From positions 124,001 through 188,000 of the forward strand of contig JAYYPW010000013.1 of NCBI GenBank assembly GCA_036128855.1: a DNA stretch of 64,000 bases, read 5' to 3'. Within the stretch, counting starts at the first letter, position 1. Every line of letters begins with the position of its first letter. The notes beneath the pieces were generated by a model. It did not search any database. It saw only the letters and a program-made list of their open reading frames with translations, and was not told the DNA's origin. The position numbers were made by a program, and so were the translations under genes. This document shows, one piece after another, positions 56,429 to 64,000 of this stretch. This stretch comes from JAYYPW01 sp036128855. GTDB taxonomy: Bacteria; Pseudomonadota; Gammaproteobacteria; Comchoanobacterales; Comchoanobacteraceae.

Positions 56429-58219
56429 ATGAAAGAAAAGTGCCCACAAACATCGATACATGATTTTATTACTGAAGAAGTAGACTCTGCACTTAGAGGA
56501 GTAAAGTCGTATGAAGTGATACGCGTTGACAAAAAAGATTTAAGCATTCTAGGCAAGCAAGCATCCCTTGAAAGATACGCTCTTAAGTATGACCTTAACT
56601 TTAATTTAGAAAATAACATTAGTTTAGAAAAAATGAAATCCATAAAAGCAGAAAAGTGTGAATGGGATGTTCCAACTGATTGGAGAATATCCTGTTTAGA
56701 AGAGATGTGCCCTAGCTCAGTGGACTACAAAAGATTCTTACAAAATGAAATTAGTCGAATAATAGAAACAGAAAAAGAAGTTCACCAGCTTATATTAGTC
56801 GAACAGCAAGCACTCGTTGAACATATACTTGGCCATATTATCCTTAAAATTGATCAAACTGCTCATAATATTGTTTACCGAAAAGCTAGTACAGAATCGC
56901 CTAAAGAAAGTTTTATAAAACATCGAGATAGGATATTTCAGGCACTTCTCTCTCAACCGAACCACGTGCTTGAAATTGAACGACTAGTACGACCCTTTTT
57001 CCAACCCGGTGAATATCATAAAGTAAAACCTGAACATGAAGGTTGCGCGAAAATTATGCATGGGTCGTGGCTTGAGACAAAAAAAAATATGGGAATAAAA
57101 AACCATAAAAAAGCAAACGTACATTTCTTTCATGCGCTTATGCAACCACTATCACTTGCATTAATTATTATTTCTGGGTATTTCAACACTTTGTGGCACG
57201 TGACTTTGGCAAGCTATTTAGCTTGTACAGCTTTTCTCTTACCAAAGCCCCTGGAACCCATAAAGTTTATGGGTAAAGTCCTCAGTAAAGATAGGATATT
57301 GACAAGCAGTATTCTCTTTATACTTATTTGTAGTGGAAACTGGGCACTATTTACATTCACTCCAGGATTATCGACACTCCTATCAATCAAAATAACCACC
57401 TGTTTCGGTCTCTTTTACATGGCAATCTATAAACTGGTACAGACGGCAAAAGAAGTATTGAGTAATGATAGAAGTTTTTTGTATAAAATATGTATCATAA
57501 CAGGAGAGTTGACACTCAATCTAACCGTTATTGGTTGTATAATAGCAACATTTTTTAGCAGTGAATATCTCATAATCAATGAGGCACTCATTGCGTGGTA
57601 TTCTATTGATATGTGTCTTGGTAGCATCAATACTATCCCTAACTTATCTGATAAAAATACTACTAGACTATTATGGAGTGCCCTCACATTGAGTACAGCT
57701 ATTTTGGTATCAGCTGCAATTTTAGCAAAAATATCTCTTATGGATATGTATATAGCGCTCACAATTGCGTTCACAGTCATCACACGAATCGCCTGTTCTA
57801 AAAACATACAACCCGATTTACACCACACCTGTGCGAGACATACAAGCTATCTTTGGCTATGTTGGCTGACTATTGAGAATAAGCTAAAACTTACACCAAC
57901 TTTTATTGGTCTGTACATAAGCCTTGCAGTTGAGCTTATATTCTGTGCAATTGATATAAGGAAAAATGTGGATTGGGATAAAATTCTACGCTTTAAAACA
58001 AATATGATTGAAGACAGTCTAAAATTAAGACCACAAAATATATCTAACCGCAAGACCAGCGCTAATATCTGTGTGAAGGTAGATAATATGGAAGACAGTG
58101 AACATACTCATATAAGCGCTAGCAGTGGATACTCAAGTGGTACTGATAGTGAACATTCTCATAATGGGTATGTAGATGATGGTGATTTAGGTGATTTGAT
58201 TGAAATACCACTCAACTAG
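56429..58219 (+). CDS. Unknown polytopic membrane protein with acidic Ser-rich tail, candidate effector
   Basis: I do not recognise this 596-residue protein. Residues 1-230 are soluble and charged. About seven to nine hydrophobic helices span residues 235-510. The C-terminal 60 residues are polar and acidic with Ser/Gly repeats (SASSGYSSGTDSEHSHNG), close in character to SSGYDSDHTTAAS in the protein at 15327-16700. The long soluble N-terminus before the membrane block is unusual for an ordinary bacterial transporter. The neighbour upstream is also an unknown membrane protein, so they may act together. Confidence 0.55.
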   Translation: MKEKCPQTSIHDFITEEVDSALRGVKSYEVIRVDKKDLSILGKQASLERYALKYDLNFNLENNISLEKMKSIKAEKCEWDVPTDWRISCLEEMCPSSVDYKRFLQNEISRIIETEKEVHQLILVEQQALVEHILGHIILKIDQTAHNIVYRKASTESPKESFIKHRDRIFQALLSQPNHVLEIERLVRPFFQPGEYHKVKPEHEGCAKIMHGSWLETKKNMGIKNHKKANVHFFHALMQPLSLALIIISGYFNTLWHVTLASYLACTAFLLPKPLEPIKFMGKVLSKDRILTSSILFILICSGNWALFTFTPGLSTLLSIKITTCFGLFYMAIYKLVQTAKEVLSNDRSFLYKICIITGELTLNLTVIGCIIATFFSSEYLIINEALIAWYSIDMCLGSINTIPNLSDKNTTRLLWSALTLSTAILVSAAILAKISLMDMYIALTIAFTVITRIACSKNIQPDLHHTCARHTSYLWLCWLTIENKLKLTPTFIGLYISLAVELIFCAIDIRKNVDWDKILRFKTNMIEDSLKLRPQNISNRKTSANICVKVDNMEDSEHTHISASSGYSSGTDSEHSHNGYVDDGDLGDLIEIPLN

Positions 58220-58245
58220 CCACACAATAGTAGCCAGATTAATGA

Positions 58246-58401
58246 GTGGATAACTCTAGACTAAATCGTGATCATCTAAGAATAATAGTCAAACAAGCTA
58301 TCCATCAAAGTGCTTTTTACAAAAAAATGGTTGATGAACGAGATTATGCTAAAATACAGAGACTTAGCGCAATAGATCTAGACAGGCTGAGAACCAAATA
58401 A
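58246..58401 (+). pseudogene. Short frame with weak similarity to the N-terminus of PaaK-type ligases, possible remnant
   Basis: A 51-codon frame begins with GTG 58246 and lacks a clear ribosome site. Its product includes IVKQAIHQSAFYKKMVDE and IQRLSAIDLDRLRTK, which resembles by eye the N-terminal helix region of phenylacetate-CoA-ligase-type enzymes (VPFYRR followed by LDDLxxLPxTTK). The frame then stops and nothing similar follows. It may be a decayed gene end or a chance frame. The gap 58220-58492 holds nothing else I can support. Confidence 0.25.
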
Positions 58402-58492
58402 ACATAGCATAACAAGAAATAAGTATGAATCTTATGAAATACTAATCTAAAACAATCATCTAGTATTAAATAAGCATAGGAAAGGCTTAAAA

Positions 58493-58864
58493 TTAAGACC
58501 CACTTTCAGATAAGCCAACTAATTGAACAATAGCCATTGGTGCAGCATCACCAGCTCTAAAGCCACACTTTAGTATACGCAAGTAACCACCAGGTCTAGA
58601 TTGATACAATGGACCATACTCTAACAATAACTTCTGTATAGCATCTTTATTACGTAGTTTTGAGATCAGATACCTTCTATTAGCAAGTGTGTTCGTTTTA
58701 GCTCTTGTGATTAAAGGCTCAACTATACCACGAAGATCTTTTGCCTTTGGTAAGGTGGTTTTAATTTGACCATGTAATAATAAAGAAATTGCTAAGTTAC
58801 GAAACATAGCTTCTCTATGACTAGTTGGGCGACCAAAATGTCTACGTTTGCTTCTATGATTCAT
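58493..58864 (-). CDS. rplQ: 50S ribosomal protein L17
   Basis: L17 is the last gene of the alpha operon. The 123-residue product starts MNHRSKRRHFGRPTSHREAM (normally MRHRxxGRxLNRxxxHRxAM) and has the block LRGIVEPLITRAK and the GGYLRILKCGFRAGDAAPMA ending, all standard. It starts 2 bases after the rpoA stop. No clear terminator was found within 60 bases of its end. Confidence 0.95.
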   Translation of the reverse strand: MNHRSKRRHFGRPTSHREAMFRNLAISLLLHGQIKTTLPKAKDLRGIVEPLITRAKTNTLANRRYLISKLRNKDAIQKLLLEYGPLYQSRPGGYLRILKCGFRAGDAAPMAIVQLVGLSESGS

Positions 58865-58866
58865 AT

Positions 58867-59949
58867 CTACACCTCATGTAATTCGTTATCTCTTGGATCC
58901 TTGCGTAAACGTTTACGCTGGTCAGCTGGAGAAACCCAATTAGGTAACTGCATACCCAGTGTAAAACCAAGTTCAGCTAAAACACATTTAATTTCAGATA
59001 ATGACTTCCTACCAAGATTAGGTGTACGCAGTAAGTCATATTCTGTACACTGAACTAACTCACCGATATAGCGAACATTTTCAGATTTTAGACAATTAGC
59101 TGCACGGACAGTAAGCTCTAACTCATCAACTAGCCTTGAAAAAATAGGATCAACATTATCATCTAAATAAGTTTGCTCATCCTCTTCTTGAGACTTCAAA
59201 TCAGCAAAAGGCGATAGCTGGTATTGTAATATCGTTGCTGCACGTCTTATCGCATCGTCAGCAGATAGAGTACCATCTGTTTCAATCTCAAGAACTAATT
59301 TATCGAGATCAGTTCTATTCTCTACTCGTGCGTTTTCTACGTGATAAAGAACACGAGTAACAGGACTAAAGCTAGCATCAATATATAGTGTACCAACTTG
59401 ATGTCCATTAACACTATCTTTGTCTGCAATTTCATTTGCACTCACATAACCTTTACCACACTCAGCAAGTAATTTCATGCTAATGTTTTTACTTGTATTG
59501 ATATGGCAAATCACATGGTCTGGATTGATTATCTCAGCTTTATTTCCTTCGATAACAAGATCAGATGCTGTGACAGTTTTGGGACCAGTTACATCAAGTG
59601 TAATATTGATTGGTTCTGCCTGAGTAGACTTCAAGGCGATAGCCTTGATATTCATAAGAATCTCTAAAACGTCCTCTTGTACACCAGTAATTGTATCATA
59701 CTGGTGCGTCACACCATCAAGATTAACCTTCGTTATAGAAAAACCAAGCATGGATGAAAGAAGAATTCTTCTAAGTGCAAAACCAAGTGTATGACCAAAA
59801 CCTCTCTCAAAAGGCTCTAAAACGACTTTGATACGCTTATCATCAGATGACTCTACCTGATAGTCTTGTGGTATTAGAATGTTTGAATACATTTGTTGTA
59901 AGCCAGAAACGGGTGCATTTGTCTGTTCTGAATGTGATTGTGTTGACAT
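58867..59949 (-). CDS. rpoA: DNA-directed RNA polymerase alpha subunit
   Basis: Alpha dimerises to nucleate polymerase assembly. The N-terminal domain has LEPFERGFGHTLGFALRRIL and the GVQEDVLEILMNIK block; the C-terminal domain (about 275-335) contains LTVRAANCLKSENVRYIGEL and RTPNLGRKSLSEIK for UP-element and activator contacts. Length is 360 residues compared with 329 in E. coli: about 17 extra at the N-terminus and a basic C-terminal tail of about 12. The long start is supported by GAGGAG 7 bases before ATG 59949. Confidence 0.97.
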   Translation of the reverse strand: MSTQSHSEQTNAPVSGLQQMYSNILIPQDYQVESSDDKRIKVVLEPFERGFGHTLGFALRRILLSSMLGFSITKVNLDGVTHQYDTITGVQEDVLEILMNIKAIALKSTQAEPINITLDVTGPKTVTASDLVIEGNKAEIINPDHVICHINTSKNISMKLLAECGKGYVSANEIADKDSVNGHQVGTLYIDASFSPVTRVLYHVENARVENRTDLDKLVLEIETDGTLSADDAIRRAATILQYQLSPFADLKSQEEDEQTYLDDNVDPIFSRLVDELELTVRAANCLKSENVRYIGELVQCTEYDLLRTPNLGRKSLSEIKCVLAELGFTLGMQLPNWVSPADQRKRLRKDPRDNELHEV

Positions 59950-59960
59950 AAGGGGCTCCT

Positions 59961-60599
59961 CTATTTTGAATATAATTCGACTACGTTGTTGACTTTAAAC
60001 ATGCCATGGAGTGTGTCGATATTTGGTGAAGTTGCAACCGTAGCGGACATGTCTTCTGTAGAAATTGTCAGCCAGGTCAACTCTGGTCGTTGCTTTGCTA
60101 GTTCAAGAGCAGCAAGGACTCTAAGGTGTTTCTTAGCAGCGTCGGAAAGTGAAACCACCTGGCCTTGTGAAACACGAAAAGAAGCTATAGAAACTTTTTT
60201 GCCATCCACTTTAATGTGTCCGTGAGAAACCAGTTGACGAGCTTCAGCTCGTGTGGAAGCAAAGCCAGAACGAAATACAACATTATCAAGTCGAGATTCT
60301 AGAAGGGTTAATAGATTATCACCTGTTGAACCTTTTCTTCGAGCAGCTTCTAAATAAGTAATTTTAAACTGCTTTTCAAGAATACCATAGTAGCGTTTCA
60401 TGGCTTGTTTAGTACCCACAAGAATACCATACTCTGAGCCCTTTCCTCTTCTAACATCAGCTCTGCCTGGGAGCTTATCTAATTTACATTTTTTTGCGAT
60501 AGGACGGATACCACTAAATAAATCTAGATCAGATTCACCTTCTATACTTGTACGTACAGCACGAAGTAATTTTGCTTTTGGCTTTTGATACTTTGCCAT
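59961..60599 (-). CDS. rpsD: 30S ribosomal protein S4
   Basis: S4 is a primary 16S rRNA binder and, in E. coli, the translational repressor of the alpha operon. The 212 residues include YGILEKQFKITYLEAARRKG, LESRLDNVVFRSGFASTRAEARQLVSHGHI (S4 RNA-binding domain) and the terminal VVELYSK. A seven-residue insertion near the N-terminus (GESDLDL) is unusual. GGAG precedes the ATG. Confidence 0.96.
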   Translation of the reverse strand: MAKYQKPKAKLLRAVRTSIEGESDLDLFSGIRPIAKKCKLDKLPGRADVRRGKGSEYGILVGTKQAMKRYYGILEKQFKITYLEAARRKGSTGDNLLTLLESRLDNVVFRSGFASTRAEARQLVSHGHIKVDGKKVSIASFRVSQGQVVSLSDAAKKHLRVLAALELAKQRPELTWLTISTEDMSATVATSPNIDTLHGMFKVNNVVELYSK

Positions 60600-60609
60600 A
60601 ATTTATCTC

Positions 60610-61020
60610 CTAAACTCTTTTCTTTTTGCGTTTACGTACACCACCATGAGCTAACGGTGTCTTATCAGCTATCACAGAAATCTTTAAGCCTGCAGCAACA
60701 AGGCCTTTAACTACAGCCTCACGACCTGGACCTGTGCCACGCAAAATAACACGAACTTCTACCATACCCATATCTTGGACCTTAGCACCAACAATCTTAG
60801 CAGCTTCTTGTGCAGCATGTGGTGTTGATTTACGTGTACCTTTTTGGGTTGAACCGCCACTAGCTTGAGCTACTACTTGTCCATTAAGATCGGTTACTGT
60901 CACTATGGTATTGTTAAAACCAGAGCGGACATGCACTATACCAACAGGACAGGAACGCTTGCGTTTAGTAGACTTAACTACTTTTTTTGTGCCAGACTTT
61001 GCTTTAGTCACTACAGCCAT
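60610..61020 (-). CDS. rpsK: 30S ribosomal protein S11
   Basis: S11 lies on the 30S platform. The 136-residue product has a Lys-rich N-terminus, GIVHVRSGFNNTIVTVTDLN, ASGGSTQKGTRKSTPHAAQ, GPGREAVVKGLVAAGLKIS and the C-terminal THNGCRPPKRRRV equivalent, here replaced by LAHGGVRKRKKKRV. The loss of the Cys-Arg-Pro-Pro segment is a small departure from most bacteria. Confidence 0.96.
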   Translation of the reverse strand: MAVVTKAKSGTKKVVKSTKRKRSCPVGIVHVRSGFNNTIVTVTDLNGQVVAQASGGSTQKGTRKSTPHAAQEAAKIVGAKVQDMGMVEVRVILRGTGPGREAVVKGLVAAGLKISVIADKTPLAHGGVRKRKKKRV

Positions 61021-61035
61021 TTAAATTCTCCTCTA

Positions 61036-61392
61036 CTAATCTTTTTTCTTACGTCGACCTTTACGGGTACGAGCATTCGTCTTTGTTCTCTGACCATTGA
61101 CTGGTAGACCTCGTCTATGACGAATTCCAACGTAAGAACCCATATCCATCATTCGTTTGATATTGATGGCAACTTCTCGACGCAGATCACCTTCTACTTT
61201 TAGTTCACCAATCGCATTACGAAGCTTATCAATTTCGGCAGCAGATAGGGTCTCTAATTTTACATGAGGGTCTATATTGGTAGATTCGCATAGCTTAAGC
61301 GCAGCAGTTTTACCGATACCATAGATACCTGTTAATGAAACCCACACATGCTTTCTTTCTATTAAATGCTGACCAGCAATTACAATTGACAT
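61036..61392 (-). CDS. rpsM: 30S ribosomal protein S13
   Basis: S13 is in the 30S head and contacts the P-site tRNA. The 118-residue sequence is canonical: IAGQHLIERKHVWVSLTGIY near the N-terminus, GIGKTAALKLCE, and the C-terminal SYVGIRHRRGLPVNGQRTKT with TNARTRKGRRKKKD. It lies between rpmJ and rpsK in the usual order. Confidence 0.97.
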   Translation of the reverse strand: MSIVIAGQHLIERKHVWVSLTGIYGIGKTAALKLCESTNIDPHVKLETLSAAEIDKLRNAIGELKVEGDLRREVAINIKRMMDMGSYVGIRHRRGLPVNGQRTKTNARTRKGRRKKKD

Positions 61393-61403
61393 TCTTATCT
61401 CTC

Positions 61404-61520
61404 CTAGCCCTGACGCTGTTTATGTCTTGGATTTTTTGAACAAAATATATAACGTACGCCACGTCTTTTAACAGCGTAACAACCGTTACATATACACTTT
61501 ATTGATGCACCAACCTTCAT
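61404..61520 (-). CDS. rpmJ: 50S ribosomal protein L36
   Basis: This 38-residue protein fills the gap between secY and rpsM. It starts MKVGASIKCICNGCYAVKRR and ends CSKNPRHKQRQG. The zinc ribbon is intact: Cys11, Cys14, Cys27 and His32. There is an extra Cys at position 9 where Lys is usual, and Gly4 replaces the common Arg. Order secY-rpmJ-rpsM is standard. Confidence 0.96.
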   Translation of the reverse strand: MKVGASIKCICNGCYAVKRRGVRYIFCSKNPRHKQRQG

Positions 61521-61531
61521 AATAAATTCTC

Positions 61532-62845
61532 CTAACGTAGTAGCTTAAGCTGACCACCCTTTTTTTGATTCATCCTATCCATGTGACCTGGAATAAGATA
61601 TGTTTGCAGCTGACTCATGATTTCTATCACAACGACTACAGCAATTAGCAGCGAAGTACCACCAAACGTCATGGTGATATGTAAAAATCGAATCACAATA
61701 TCCGGTAGCACAGCAACAAAAGATAAATATAAACCCCCAAAGAGAGTTAATTTGGATAATATTTTATCGATATGAAGTGCAGTTTGTATACCAGGTCGCA
61801 CTCCTCCAATTAAGGCCCCACCTCGTTTTAGTTGATCAGCAATATCGTCGGTGTTGTATAGAACTGCAGTTAGGTAGTAAGAGAACAATAACACGAGTCC
61901 AACGAAGAACAACATGTAGAGTGGTTCACCAGGCTGCAAATAAAAGCTAAGACGTGGTAACCATGGTAACGAACCAGAACGCGCAAAAAACTCAGCTGCT
62001 GCTAATGGAAAAGATATAAGTGCAGTAGCTATAATAGGAGGTAATACACCTACCATATTAATCTTTAGTGGAAGCCGTGAGTTATTTTGTGTCATATTGC
62101 GGCCACCAGCTTGTTGGCGTTTGGGGTAAGTTAGAGGAAGTTGTCTTTGTCCTCTTTCCATACAGACAACAAAAACTATAACAGACACTATAATCGCAAA
62201 AACTAATAATAAAGTGAATGCATGTACTTGGCCCTGCCGAACTTGTGAAAAAAGCTTTGCTATCGCCTCAGGAAAACGAGAGACTATCCCTGAAAATATC
62301 AAGATAGATATGCCATTACCAATGCCGTTACGTGTCATTTGGTCACCTAGCCACATAAGAAACATAGTACCGGTAGAAAGAGAGAGCGCTGATAAGAAAT
62401 AAAACTCAGAAGCAGGTATTATGATCATTTGATTGCTTATCAAAAACTGCGTAACGCCCATCCCCTGTAATAAAGATAGTAAAAGCGTTAGGTATCTTGT
62501 GTATTGGTTCATCTTTTGACGACCAGACTCACCTTCTTTTCGTAATTCTTGCAACACTGGTAGGCTATAGCTCAGAAGCTGTAGCGCGATAGAAGCAGTA
62601 ATATAGGGTGCAATACCGAGAGTTAGTAAGCTCATATTGGATAATGCTCCCCCTGAGAAAAGGTCGAAATAACCTAGAATCATGTTGCCCTGGTTTTGTT
62701 GAAAAATATGGTTAAGCTGGTCGAGATCAACTCCAGGTATTGGTAGATGAACACCAATCCTGAAAACAAGAATGCCAACGAGTACAAATAATACCCTAGA
62801 CTGTAGCTCTTGCAGACCTTTGTTTTGAACAGAAAACTTAGACAC
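61532..62845 (-). CDS. secY: Preprotein translocase subunit SecY
   Basis: SecY forms the protein-conducting channel in the inner membrane. From GTG 62845 it has 437 residues with ten helices. Marks include FRIGVHLPIPGVDLDQL, LGIAPYITASIALQLL, the QQAGGRNMTQNNSRLPLKIN loop and PGIQTALHIDKIL in the C5 cytoplasmic loop. The GTG is chosen because GGGAG lies 7 bases upstream; a TTG at 62884 is in frame but lies further inside rplO. It overlaps rplO by 8 bases. Confidence 0.95.
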   Translation of the reverse strand: MSKFSVQNKGLQELQSRVLFVLVGILVFRIGVHLPIPGVDLDQLNHIFQQNQGNMILGYFDLFSGGALSNMSLLTLGIAPYITASIALQLLSYSLPVLQELRKEGESGRQKMNQYTRYLTLLLSLLQGMGVTQFLISNQMIIIPASEFYFLSALSLSTGTMFLMWLGDQMTRNGIGNGISILIFSGIVSRFPEAIAKLFSQVRQGQVHAFTLLLVFAIIVSVIVFVVCMERGQRQLPLTYPKRQQAGGRNMTQNNSRLPLKINMVGVLPPIIATALISFPLAAAEFFARSGSLPWLPRLSFYLQPGEPLYMLFFVGLVLLFSYYLTAVLYNTDDIADQLKRGGALIGGVRPGIQTALHIDKILSKLTLFGGLYLSFVAVLPDIVIRFLHITMTFGGTSLLIAVVVVIEIMSQLQTYLIPGHMDRMNQKKGGQLKLLR

Positions 62846-63299
62846 CCACAAGCTCCCTATTAAAGCTTCCGCCGAGCTTTTCAATCAGTGCAATTACTCC
62901 CTTAGTCGCAGGCAGACCATGGACATGAATTACTGTAGTAAGTTCTCCAGAAAGAATAAGCTTTGCTGTTTTTGTTGAGGATTTTATAATACCGTAATTG
63001 TGTAAGAATGTAAGATCAACTTTTACATCTTTGAGCGCATGACGCTTTATGATACTTGCGATTTTATATAAGGGCACTTCTTCATGTGACAAACTGGATC
63101 GAGCCACAAAACCTGTCTTAGGTAAACGCCGCTGTAGAGGCATTTGCCCACCCTCAAATGAAGCATGCACTTTACCACCTGAGCGAGATTTTTGTCCTTT
63201 ATGACCACGTCCACATGTCTTACCACGTGTATGACCACGGCCAACACGCCTTGCACTCTTTTTTGAACCTGCATCGGGTTTTAGAGTATTTAATCTCAT
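62838..63299 (-). CDS. rplO: 50S ribosomal protein L15
   Basis: L15 is a late-assembly 23S rRNA binder. The 153 residues begin MRLNTLKPDAGSKKSARRVG, followed by GRGHTRGKTCGRGHKGQKSR, a standard glycine/arginine-rich arm, FEGGQMPLQRRLPKTGF, and the C-terminal domain ending in the IEKLGGSF region. Order rpmD-rplO-secY is standard. Confidence 0.96.
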   Translation of the reverse strand: MRLNTLKPDAGSKKSARRVGRGHTRGKTCGRGHKGQKSRSGGKVHASFEGGQMPLQRRLPKTGFVARSSLSHEEVPLYKIASIIKRHALKDVKVDLTFLHNYGIIKSSTKTAKLILSGELTTVIHVHGLPATKGVIALIEKLGGSFNRELVGV

Positions 63300-63301
63300 C
63301 G

Positions 63302-63493
63302 CTATACCTTCTCAATTTGTAATAAAAAACGAACCTTCTCTACCATACCTAGATTTTCCGGTGTGGGATTAAGTACTATGGAGGAGTGACGCTTTTTTAA
63401 CCCAAGGCCATAAACACAACTTTTTTGCCTCTGGGTAAGGCCAATAAGTCCTCTTACTAATGTGATTTTTAATTGGTCATTATTTTTTGTCAT
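63302..63493 (-). CDS. rpmD: 50S ribosomal protein L30
   Basis: L30 is a small 50S protein. From ATG 63493 the product is 63 residues with LKITLVRGLIGLTQRQKSCV, GLGLKKRHSSIVL and NPTPENLGMVEKVRFLLQIE. A GTG at 63502 would add three residues and overlap rpsE; the ATG one base after the rpsE stop is preferred. Confidence 0.94.
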   Translation of the reverse strand: MTKNNDQLKITLVRGLIGLTQRQKSCVYGLGLKKRHSSIVLNPTPENLGMVEKVRFLLQIEKV

Positions 63494-63494
63494 A

Positions 63495-64000
63495 TTAGGC
63501 ACCCACTTCTTCGGTCACATCCAAGCCACGTTTGAGTGCGACCATCTGCTTGTTGTACATCTCACGTAAGCCTTTGATAGTCGCATATGCTACGTTTTGT
63601 GCAGTAGAAGAGCCAAGAATTTTAGCAAGTACATTTTCTACACCTACAGCTTTGAATACTTGACGCATAGCACCACCAGCAATTATACCTGTACCAACAG
63701 ATGCGGGTCGCATAAATACCTTAGTCGCACCATACTTGGCGACAACAGGATGCTGTAATGTCTTACCTTCAGCAATAACCACTTCTGTCATATTCTGTTT
63801 TGCACGCTTCTGCGCTTTTTGGATTGCAACAGAGACTTCCATGCCATGTCCGATACCAATTCCTACACTAGATTCTCCATCACCTACAACCACAGTAGCC
63901 GAGAATCTAAATATTCTGCCACCCTTTACTACTTTGGCAGTACGACGTACACCAACAAGCTCGGTAATCAGATCGTAGCTTTGTTGATTATCTTTATCTT
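63495..64000 (-). CDS. rpsE: 30S ribosomal protein S5 (5'-partial, cut by window edge)
   Basis: S5 is at the 30S decoding and helicase face. The frame continues upstream of the window edge: reading in from 64000 it gives QQSYDLITELVGVRRTAKVV, then KGGRIFRFSATVVVGDGESS, which matches the S5 N-terminal RNA-binding domain, followed by the C-terminal half with RPASVGTGIIAGGAMRQVF. The start codon is outside. The ATG-like position at 63893 is internal. Confidence 0.95.
   Translation of the reverse strand, partial: DKDNQQSYDLITELVGVRRTAKVVKGGRIFRFSATVVVGDGESSVGIGIGHGMEVSVAIQKAQKRAKQNMTEVVIAEGKTLQHPVVAKYGATKVFMRPASVGTGIIAGGAMRQVFKAVGVENVLAKILGSSTAQNVAYATIKGLREMYNKQMVALKRGLDVTEEVGA

Overview
This AT-rich window comes from the chromosome of a gammaproteobacterium that probably lives inside eukaryotic cells. 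Three conserved gene orders identify the group: argS-(SPOR protein)-hslV-hslU, metY-rimP-nusA-infB-rbfA-truB-rpsO-pnp, and the spc/alpha ribosomal operon. A host-associated lifestyle is inferred from a DotU/IcmF pair (parts of Dot/Icm type IV or type VI secretion systems), a PnuC-type pyridine-nucleotide precursor importer, a Yej oligopeptide importer with two binding proteins, and several single genes that look like secreted effectors. A Legionellales-like affiliation (Legionella, Coxiella, Berkiella relatives) is the best guess but is not proven here.

Layout. 1-1364: ankyrin-like protein with an acidic tail. 1542-8863: yejA, a second yejA-like gene, yejB, yejE, yejF. 8919-9422: small outer-membrane barrel. 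9550-14384: a tripartite exporter (TolC-like channel, small DUF2061-like protein, membrane fusion protein, ABC ATPase, FtsX-type permease), followed by an EamA permease. 15327-18902: two divergent effector-like genes, one with a Ser/Asp-rich segment and one with a SopB-type Cx5R phosphatase motif. 18981-23157: argS, SPOR protein, hslVU. 23251-31421: initiator tRNA and the nusA/infB/pnp operon. 31448-33620: unknown membrane protein, ybaB, recR. 33749-37505: dotU-icmF behind a good promoter. 37577-39769: pnuC and an archaeal/eukaryal-type proS. 39843-43459: two effector-like genes, the second a divergent protein kinase. 43446-48202 (minus): rlmB, a fused rpsF-rpsR gene, a DUF2232-like membrane protein, rplI, dnaB, sdhE. 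48316-55545: dacA, lipB, lipA, a DedA-PAP2 fusion, a PKS-type acyltransferase and a long-chain acyl-CoA ligase. 55623-58219: two unknown membrane proteins. 58493-64000 (minus): rplQ, rpoA, rpsD, rpsK, rpsM, rpmJ, secY, rplO, rpmD, rpsE (cut by the window edge).

The most unusual items are the single reading frame encoding ribosomal proteins S6 and S18 together, the Cx5R phosphatase-like and kinase-like candidate effectors, acidic Ser/Asp-rich segments shared by four otherwise unrelated proteins, and a free-standing PKS-type acyltransferase next to an acyl-CoA ligase. I saw no transposase, integrase, rRNA or CRISPR array, and no gap longer than 300 bases lacks a gene.
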